From: Aestuariivita sp049276915
GTDB lineage: Bacteria; Pseudomonadota; Alphaproteobacteria; Rhodobacterales; Rhodobacteraceae
Length of the DNA: 11,212 nucleotides
NCBI RefSeq assembly: GCF_049276915.1
Contig: NZ_JBASXK010000046.1
Location: 1 to 11,212 of the forward strand
Direction: 5' to 3'
The translations under genes were made by a program, and so were the position numbers. Below are positions 6,151 through 11,212 of the stretch, piece after piece. The stretch's first letter is position 1. Each line of letters begins with the position of its first letter. A model generated the notes under the pieces. That model was not told the origin of the DNA. It saw nothing but the letters and a program-made list of their open reading frames with translations, and searched no databases.

Positions 6151-7662
6151 ATGGAAGTCTTTTCTTTTCTCGTCAGCGGCATCTTCACGGCGCTTGAACC
6201 CATCAATATCGGCTTGATCATCATCGGTGTGACGGTCGGGCTGTTCATCGGGGCCATGCCGGGCCTGGGGTCCGTAAACGGGGTGGCCATCTTGTTGCCG
6301 GTCACGTTCTTGGTGCCCCCGGCCTCGGCCATCATCTTTCTCGCGGCGATCTACTACGGGGCCATGTATGGAGGCGCGATTTCATCGGTCACGCTGGGGA
6401 TTCCCGGGGCCTCGACCGCTGTTGCGACAACCTTTGACGGGCGACCGTTGGCGCTACAGGGACGCGCCAGCCTCGCACTGGTAACGGCCGCCCTCGCCTC
6501 GTTCGTGGGCGGCACCGTGGCCACCGTGTTCTTCACCCTTTTTGCCCCACTTCTTGCAACCGTGGCGCTCAACTTTGGCCCACCCGAGATCTTCGCCCTT
6601 ATGCTGCTGGCCTTTGCGACCTTTGTTGGTCTCGGCGGCGATGACATTCCCAAGACTGTCTTCTCGATCTGCTTTGGCCTTGTGCTTGCGACAGTTGGTT
6701 TTGACACGATTTCCGGCGAACCAAGGCTTGTTCTATTCGACATTCAGGGTTTCCTGCGCGGCATTGGTTTCATCGTGCTAGCGATCGGTGTCTACGGCAT
6801 TGGAGAGATGCTCTGGACGATCGAGCAAACGCGCGGAGAGATCACCACGACCAACCCCAAGATGACCGCCAAGGGCCTTGCCTCTGATGCCAAGGAAGCG
6901 GTGCGTCGTGGCTGGAAAGGCACTTGGATCGGCTCGCTCTTAGGGTTTTTCGTAGGCGTCTTGCCGGCAGCGGGTGCGACACCTGGCTCTCTCATGTCCT
7001 ACGGCGTTGCCAAGATGATCTCAAAAACACCCGAAGAATACGGCAAAGGCTCACCCGATGGCGTTGCGGCCCCTGAAGCCGCCAACAATTCCGCGTCCAC
7101 GGGTTCCATGCTGCCAATGTTGACATTGGGCATTCCGGGGTCACCCACCACGGCAATCCTGTTGGGTGGTATGGTGATCTGGGGCCTGACACCGGGACCG
7201 CGCCTTTTCGTCGATCAAAGCGAATTCGTGTGGGGCCTTATCGGATCTTTCTACATCTCCAACTTGGCCGCAGTGATCATCAACCTCGCGTTCATTCCGC
7301 TTTTTGTTTGGATGCTGCGCATGCCGTTTACGATCCTTGCACCCCTGATCTTCGTGCTGTCCATTGTCGGGGGCTTTGCCGCGTCTCGCAGCATGCATGA
7401 CCTGTGGTTGATCGTGATTTTCGGAATTGGGGCGTTCTTCTTGCGCAAGTTCGACTATCCGCTCGCCCCTGCCGTTCTTGCGATTGTGCTTGGACCGATT
7501 GCTGAACCAACGATGCGCCAGTCCTTGCTCTTGTCATCGGGCGATCCGATGATCTTTTTCAACCGACCTGTTGCTGGCCCGATCACGGTGATCGCAATCT
7601 TCCTGATCCTTCTGCCAGCATTCAAAGTGCTGCGTCGCAAAATGCAGAAGGCCCCTGCCTGA
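6151..7662 (+). CDS. tctA: TTT transporter large membrane subunit (TctA family)
   Basis: This 503-residue, highly hydrophobic protein is the large permease subunit of the TTT system and should couple carboxylate uptake to an ion gradient. It shows the family's two-fold internal symmetry: GAMPGLGSVNGVAILLP (34-50) mirrors GVLPAAGATPGSLMSYG (269-285), and LGIPGASTAVA (82-92) mirrors LGIPGSPTTAI (326-336). These glycine-proline loops form the substrate path in the family. Length is typical (about 500), with roughly a dozen membrane segments. It has AAGGA (6141-6145) 5 bases before the ATG. The conserved second loop normally reads PGxG; here it reads PAAG, as in part of the family. It is the last transporter gene, followed after 66 bases by the CoA ligase. 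Confidence 0.95.
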   Translation: MEVFSFLVSGIFTALEPINIGLIIIGVTVGLFIGAMPGLGSVNGVAILLPVTFLVPPASAIIFLAAIYYGAMYGGAISSVTLGIPGASTAVATTFDGRPLALQGRASLALVTAALASFVGGTVATVFFTLFAPLLATVALNFGPPEIFALMLLAFATFVGLGGDDIPKTVFSICFGLVLATVGFDTISGEPRLVLFDIQGFLRGIGFIVLAIGVYGIGEMLWTIEQTRGEITTTNPKMTAKGLASDAKEAVRRGWKGTWIGSLLGFFVGVLPAAGATPGSLMSYGVAKMISKTPEEYGKGSPDGVAAPEAANNSASTGSMLPMLTLGIPGSPTTAILLGGMVIWGLTPGPRLFVDQSEFVWGLIGSFYISNLAAVIINLAFIPLFVWMLRMPFTILAPLIFVLSIVGGFAASRSMHDLWLIVIFGIGAFFLRKFDYPLAPAVLAIVLGPIAEPTMRQSLLLSSGDPMIFFNRPVAGPITVIAIFLILLPAFKVLRRKMQKAPA

Positions 7663-7728
7663 AAACTGCGTCACCAATGACCAAGCGACACAGCCAACCG
7701 ACACACAAAAAGAAATGAACCTCACGCC

Positions 7729-9240
7729 ATGCAAAGACTTGAAGACCTGATCCAGCAGCACTCCGACACCGCACACGCCATCGGCGCACCTGGCCGCGAG
7801 TGGATGACATATGCCGACCTCAAGTCGCTGACCCAAACCGTGCTTCAGGCGCTGCGCAGCGCGGGGATCGGCGCACGTGACCGGGTTGCCATCGTCCTGC
7901 CGAACGGTCCGGAAATGGCCGCAGCCTTCGTCACGGTTGCACAGTCGGCAACCACAGCGCCATTGAACCCGGCCTACAAGGAAGACGAGTTTGCGTTCTA
8001 CCTCGAAGACCTCAAGGCAAGCGCGATCATCGTTGAGGCGGGCTACGACGGACCCGCGCGCGCGGCAGCGGACCGCTTTGACATGACCGTGATCGAACTG
8101 ACCGCGACAGAGCCTGCTGGAACCTTCACGCTATCCACAGACGCAAAGGGCGATGCCGCTGATACAGCCCCCGCCGCCGATGATGTCGCCCTTATCCTGC
8201 ACACGTCTGGCACGACGTCGCGCCCCAAGATCGTCCCGCTGTTGCAATCCAATGTCGCGGCGTCCGCGGAAAACATCCGCGTGTCCCTTGCTCTGACGCC
8301 CGAGGATTGCTGCCTCAACGTGATGCCCCTGTTCCACATCCATGGCCTGATCGCCGCAGTCAGCGCATCGCTGGCAGCAGGCGCATCGATCAGCTGCGCA
8401 CCGGGCTTTGATGCACTCAAATTCTACGGCTGGCTCGAAGAAGTTGACCCGACGTGGTACACCGCTGTGCCGACGATGCACCAGGCCATTCTGGCACGCG
8501 CTCCGCGCAATGCTGACATTATCAAGAACGCGCGTTTGCGCCTGCTGCGCTCCTCCTCTTCGTCCCTGCCCGGTCCTGTAATGACCCAATTGGCAGACAC
8601 GTTTGGCGCACCGGTTGTCGAAGCCTACGGAATGACCGAGGCGGCGCACCAGATGTGCTGCAATCCGATTGAGCCGGGCCGTCAAAAACCCGGTGCTGTC
8701 GGTCTGCCCGCTGGTCCCGAAGTGCGCATCGCCCATGAAATCGAAAACCGACTTGTTGATGGCGTGGGTGAGATCTCCATCTCCGGCCCCAACGTCACAC
8801 CCGGCTACGAGGCGAACCCAGAGGCCAATGAAAAGAACTTCTTCGACGCCGACGGCAAGCGTTGGTTCCGCACCGGGGACCAAGGCATGTTCGACGCGGA
8901 CGGCTTCCTGTCCCTCACCGGTCGCCTGAAAGAGATCATCAACCGTGGCGGCGAAAAGATCAGCCCGCTTGAGGTGGATGGGATTTTGTCAGATCACCCT
9001 GCTGTCGCCCAATGCGTGACCTTCGCGGTGCCCCATGCCAAGCTCGGGGAAGACGTTGCTGCCGCCGTGGTCCTGAAAGAGGGTCAAAGCGCCACCGACC
9101 GCGATATCCGCGACTTTGCAAGCGAGCGTCTGGCCGCGTTCAAGGTCCCGCGCAAAGTTCTCATTCTTGATGAGATCCCCAAGGGCGCAACAGGCAAACT
9201 CCAACGCATCGGCCTCGCCGAGAAATTGGGTCTCGGTTAA
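7729..9240 (+). CDS. AMP-forming acyl-CoA ligase, oxalate-CoA ligase-like
   Basis: The 503-residue enzyme belongs to the ANL superfamily and should join a carboxylic acid to CoA through an acyl-AMP intermediate in the cytoplasm. Motifs occur in order: the P-loop HTSGTTSRPK (158-167), MPLFHIHGLIA (199-209), TWYTAVPTMHQ (242-252), AYGMTEAAH (299-307), RTGDQGMFDADGF (381-393), the hinge GRLKEIINRGGEKISP (398-413) and the catalytic lysine K490 in PKGATGK. The HTSGTTSRPK loop, the HIHGL segment and the TWYTAVPT-HQ segment closely follow the oxalate-CoA ligase group (plant AAE3, yeast Pcs60) rather than long-chain fatty acid ligases. It sits between the transporter and a dehydrogenase, which suggests it activates the imported acid. 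No clear Shine-Dalgarno precedes the ATG, so coupling to upstream translation or weak initiation is possible. Substrate assignment to oxalate is inference. Confidence 0.9.
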   Translation: MQRLEDLIQQHSDTAHAIGAPGREWMTYADLKSLTQTVLQALRSAGIGARDRVAIVLPNGPEMAAAFVTVAQSATTAPLNPAYKEDEFAFYLEDLKASAIIVEAGYDGPARAAADRFDMTVIELTATEPAGTFTLSTDAKGDAADTAPAADDVALILHTSGTTSRPKIVPLLQSNVAASAENIRVSLALTPEDCCLNVMPLFHIHGLIAAVSASLAAGASISCAPGFDALKFYGWLEEVDPTWYTAVPTMHQAILARAPRNADIIKNARLRLLRSSSSSLPGPVMTQLADTFGAPVVEAYGMTEAAHQMCCNPIEPGRQKPGAVGLPAGPEVRIAHEIENRLVDGVGEISISGPNVTPGYEANPEANEKNFFDADGKRWFRTGDQGMFDADGFLSLTGRLKEIINRGGEKISPLEVDGILSDHPAVAQCVTFAVPHAKLGEDVAAAVVLKEGQSATDRDIRDFASERLAAFKVPRKVLILDEIPKGATGKLQRIGLAEKLGLG

Positions 9241-9250
9241 GGATTCAGCC

Positions 9251-10231
9251 ATGAAGATTTGCATTTTCGGCGCCGGCGCAATCGGCGGCTACATGGGCGC
9301 GAAAATGGCTCAGGCTGGCGCGGATGTCAGCCTTGTCGCCCGTGGCCCTCATCTCAAGGCCATGCGCGAAAACGGGCTGCGCCTGATCGAGGAAAGCGGC
9401 GGGACCACGGTTAACGTCACCGCCTCTGACAATGCCGAAGACCTTGGTCCACAAGACTATGTGATCGTCACGCTCAAGGCACACTCTGTCCCTCCGGTTG
9501 TCCCCAAGATGCAACCACTGATTGGCGACAACACCACAATCGTCTCTGGCGTGAACGGTGTTCCGTGGTGGTATTTCCACAAGATCGGTGGCCCACTTGA
9601 AGGCACACGCCTTGAAACCGTCGATCCCGGCAACGCGCAATGGGACGGCTTTGGCCCGGACCGCGTGCTCGGCTGCGTCGTCTACCCGGCGGCCGAGGTT
9701 ATCGAGCCCGGCGTCGTGAAGCATATCGAAGGCAACCGTTTCTCATTGGGCGAACCGGACGGATCCAAGTCCGACCGCGCCATGGTACTTTCCAAGGCTC
9801 TGGCCGCCGCAGGCCTCAAAGCCCCCGTAAGGCCAAAGATCAGGGATGAGATTTGGGTGAAGCTCTGGGGCAACTTGTCATTTAACCCGATCTCCGCCCT
9901 GACCCACTCAACACTGGATGTCCTGTGCACCGATCCCGGTACACGGGAGGTCGCGCGCAACATGATGCTCGAAGCACAGGCAATCGCAGAAAAGCTTGGC
10001 GTCAAGTTCCCCATCGATGTGGACCGTCGCATTCAAGGCGGCGCAGACGTAGGCGCCCACCGCACCTCAATGCTGCAGGATCTCGATCAAGGTCGTCCAA
10101 TGGAAATCGATGCACTTGTCGGCTCCGTCAAGGAACTTGGACACGTGACCGAAACACAAACACCGACTATTGATACGGTGCTATCCCTCATTGCACTGCG
10201 CGGAAGAATTGCCGGACTCTATGGTACCTGA
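9251..10231 (+). CDS. Ketopantoate reductase-family dehydrogenase (PanE/ApbA)
   Basis: This 326-residue protein has the fold of 2-dehydropantoate 2-reductase, which reduces a 2-keto acid with NADPH. The Rossmann motif is GAGAIGGYMG (7-16), with R31 placed to favour NADPH. Catalytic and binding positions expected from E. coli PanE are present: K204 in WVKLWGNLSFNP (202-213), N208, and E285 in HRTSMLQDLDQGRPMEID (270-287). The ATG at 9251 is preceded by AAGGA (9239-9243) overlapping the ligase TAA, so it is co-translated with the ligase; a longer frame starting at 9116 only adds residues overlapping the ligase gene. Its position in a transport and CoA-ligase operon, without pantothenate genes, suggests a catabolic 2-keto or 2-hydroxy acid dehydrogenase rather than vitamin B5 synthesis. 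Many members of this family have been reassigned in that way. Confidence 0.9.
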   Translation: MKICIFGAGAIGGYMGAKMAQAGADVSLVARGPHLKAMRENGLRLIEESGGTTVNVTASDNAEDLGPQDYVIVTLKAHSVPPVVPKMQPLIGDNTTIVSGVNGVPWWYFHKIGGPLEGTRLETVDPGNAQWDGFGPDRVLGCVVYPAAEVIEPGVVKHIEGNRFSLGEPDGSKSDRAMVLSKALAAAGLKAPVRPKIRDEIWVKLWGNLSFNPISALTHSTLDVLCTDPGTREVARNMMLEAQAIAEKLGVKFPIDVDRRIQGGADVGAHRTSMLQDLDQGRPMEIDALVGSVKELGHVTETQTPTIDTVLSLIALRGRIAGLYGT

Positions 10232-10249
10232 TGCACGTTTATTGACGAC

Positions 10250-10265
10250 GCAAAGGTCGCTTTGC
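10250..10265. terminator. Hairpin after the ketopantoate reductase-like gene
   Basis: GCAAAG (10250-10255) and CTTTGC (10260-10265) form a perfect 6-pair stem with loop GTCG, starting 19 bases after the stop codon. Its place at the end of the catabolic operon suits a terminator, but no T-run follows, so Rho-independent termination would be weak. Confidence 0.35.
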
Positions 10266-10281
10266 AATTGTGTCTGTTGAG

Positions 10282-10329
10282 CCGTCGGAGCTGTCCACTT
10301 CTGACGCTCCTCGCACACCGACGGTCGGT
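10282..10329. repeat. Inverted repeats upstream of the XRE regulator gene
   Basis: CCGTCGG (10282-10288) and CCGACGG (10318-10324) are exact reverse complements 29 bases apart. The second arm is also part of a tight palindrome, ACCGAC-G-GTCGGT (10317-10329), followed by TAAAAAAT. The tight palindrome has the size of an operator half-site pair and lies 85 bases before the regulator's ATG, so autoregulation is possible. The alternative is a long-loop terminator for the upstream operon. Neither is proven by the sequence. Confidence 0.3.
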
Positions 10330-10413
10330 TAAAAAATCTCTATCTCCTCCCGATAGTATGACGATGGAAACACCATGTATGGCTGACAAAAGCTCCTGTG
10401 ATATGTTGATCGC

Positions 10414-10818
10414 ATGAACAGTGCTTATATGGGACCGCGCATACGCAAACTGCGGACAGAGAGAGGGCATTCTCGAGAGCAGATGGCAATTCGTCTGGGG
10501 ATTAGTAAGTCATACCTTAGCCAGCTAGAGCGAAATTCAAGACCAGTCTCAATGGCGGTTCTTGTAAAACTGTTGGAAACATATCGTATCGATCTAAAGC
10601 AGTTTTCGGATCATTGGCAGGCAGCCGCCCTGGAAGACCTTGTCTGCGCATTTGAGGATCCAGTGTTCCAAGACCTTGATGCAAATCTCAAGCAATTCAG
10701 ATTGGCAGTCGCTCAATGTCCCGATTTGGTGACCGCCTTTCTTCGACTATACGAAAAAAGATCGAATGGGCGGGCTAGAAAAAAAAATGGAACCGTTCCT
10801 CCGCCTGGGCTCGGCTAA
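10414..10818 (+). CDS. XRE-family regulator, short ScfR/RamB-like protein
   Basis: The 134-residue product begins with a Cro/CI-type helix-turn-helix (residues 8-62, with SREQMAIRLGISKSYLSQLE as the DNA-reading part). This is followed by a stretch, ALEDLVCAFEDPVFQDLD (71-88) and CPDLVTAFLRLYEK (102-115), like the region right after the HTH in ScfR/RamB/PrpR-type regulators of acyl-CoA metabolism. Those proteins have about 450-500 residues, with a large ligand-binding part that is absent here; the last 18 residues are basic and proline-rich and fit no family. A run of nine A (10779-10787) lies just before the divergence, and the other two frames after it also stop soon without a recognisable continuation. 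It may be a truncated gene or a short regulator that still binds DNA. No good ribosome site precedes ATG 10414. It is a candidate controller of the neighbouring operon. Confidence 0.75.
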   Translation: MNSAYMGPRIRKLRTERGHSREQMAIRLGISKSYLSQLERNSRPVSMAVLVKLLETYRIDLKQFSDHWQAAALEDLVCAFEDPVFQDLDANLKQFRLAVAQCPDLVTAFLRLYEKRSNGRARKKNGTVPPPGLG

Positions 10819-10882
10819 CAATTCTTGGCGGATTGTCCGCTGGGCAATCTTTCTGAAGGCTTTGCCTATCTGATTGTATTGA

Positions 10883-11090
10883 TTGTGCGGCAGACTTGCG
10901 GTGACGCAAGCGTCGCGTTCTGATGGTCCTCTGTTTGTTCCTTTCTCGTTGTTTGAGGGTGCGTTTGACAGCGTTTGGTATGACTATGACCTGTCCAGCG
11001 CCTACCCATCGGCGATGGCGCTGATCGGACGACCAGATTGGGACAACTGCCGCCCCATCCGTGACACCGATGAATTGCTGAGCTTTCGGT
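10883..11090 (+). pseudogene. Fragment resembling a family-B DNA polymerase (motif A region)
   Basis: An open frame after a TGA at 10880-10882 encodes, with no start codon, segments such as PLFVPFSLFEGAF and then YDYDLSSAYPSAM (codons from 10979), followed by LIGRPDWDNCRPI and DTDELLSF. The D-L-S-S-A-Y-P-S core closely matches motif A (D-x-x-S-L-Y-P-S) of family-B DNA polymerases, where the aspartate binds catalytic metal; versions with this spelling occur in plasmid- or phage-borne polymerases. Only about 60 residues are present, without exonuclease or motif C, so it is a remnant. The recognisable part stops at about 11087 and runs directly into IS5-type transposase sequence in another frame. 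The family call rests on one motif and its flanks. Confidence 0.5.
10895..10910. repeat. Short perfect inverted repeat in remnant DNA
   Basis: CTTGCG (10895-10900) and CGCAAG (10905-10910) flank GTGA. It falls at the front of the polymerase-like remnant and has no T-run. It may mark an old junction or be chance. Confidence 0.2.
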
Positions 11091-11212
11091 CACCTGGCCG
11101 ACCAGGGGATCACGCTGTGCTCGGGCACGTTGGTGGACGCGACCATTATCGACGCGCCATCCTCGACCAAGAACCAGGCCAAGGCGCGCGATCCCGAGAT
11201 GTCGTCGACAAA
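11091..11212 (+). mobile_element. IS5-family transposase fragment (runs off window)
   Basis: From 11091 a frame reads HLADQGITLCSGTLVDATII and continues DAPSSTKNQAKARDPEMSST to the window end. This is the segment of IS5-family DDE transposases around the first catalytic aspartate (the D of GTLVDATIIDAP). The N-terminal part of the transposase, which should precede it, is missing: the previous bases belong to the polymerase-like fragment in a different frame. The element is therefore 5'-truncated, and whether its 3' end is intact cannot be seen. Confidence 0.85.

Noticed and set aside
8131..8883. 250-residue minus-strand open frame opposite the CoA ligase
   Set aside because: A by-product of GC-rich third positions in the plus-strand gene; no recognisable motifs.
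9116..9250. N-terminal extension of the ketopantoate reductase-like gene
   Set aside because: It overlaps the ligase C-terminus in another frame and precedes the Rossmann motif that normally begins at the N-terminus; ATG 9251 has a ribosome site.
10871..10886. Direct repeat TGATTGT twice, 9 bases apart, as a target-site duplication
   Set aside because: The copies are too close together to flank an insertion; likely chance.

Overview
The window looks like an accessory stretch of an alphaproteobacterial genome, most likely a Rhodobacterales (Roseobacter-group) bacterium. I infer this from the style of the tripartite tricarboxylate transporter (TTT) genes, a two-domain universal stress protein of roseobacter type, a ScfR-like XRE regulator, and a GC-rich catabolic core flanked by AT-richer or debris-rich DNA. 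No rRNA, tRNA, CRISPR array or replication origin was seen.

Left block (1-1657): an AT-rich leader with an inverted repeat is followed by three small same-strand genes. The first is a stand-alone copy of only the C-terminal domain of a type I restriction HsdR subunit. The second is a short single-stranded DNA-binding protein whose ribosome site overlaps the stop codon of the first. The third is an unrecognised 164-residue protein. This is either a remnant of a restriction locus or a small DNA-metabolism cassette.

Scar (1658-2372): no intact gene. It holds the decayed 5' end of an IS3-family element, with a hairpin that masks the ribosome site of its first gene, and a short unrecognised open stretch.

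Catabolic core (2373-10231): all genes lie on the plus strand. They are a fumarylacetoacetate hydrolase (FAH) family enzyme, a 505-base gap, a universal stress protein, then TctC-TctB-TctA (periplasmic binding protein, small and large membrane subunits), an AMP-forming acyl-CoA ligase closely resembling oxalate-CoA ligases (plant AAE3, yeast Pcs60), and a ketopantoate reductase-family dehydrogenase. The simplest reading is uptake of a small carboxylate by the TTT system, activation to its CoA ester, and redox or C-C bond processing of a keto acid by the reductase and the FAH-family enzyme. The substrate cannot be read from the sequence. Oxalate or a related short dicarboxylate or keto acid is the best hypothesis.

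Right flank (10232-11212): small hairpins and palindromes precede a short XRE regulator that resembles only the N-terminal third of ScfR/RamB-type acyl-CoA metabolism regulators. After it comes a fragment of what looks like a family-B DNA polymerase, fused directly to a fragment of an IS5-family transposase that runs off the window. The core is thus bordered on both sides by mobile-element debris.
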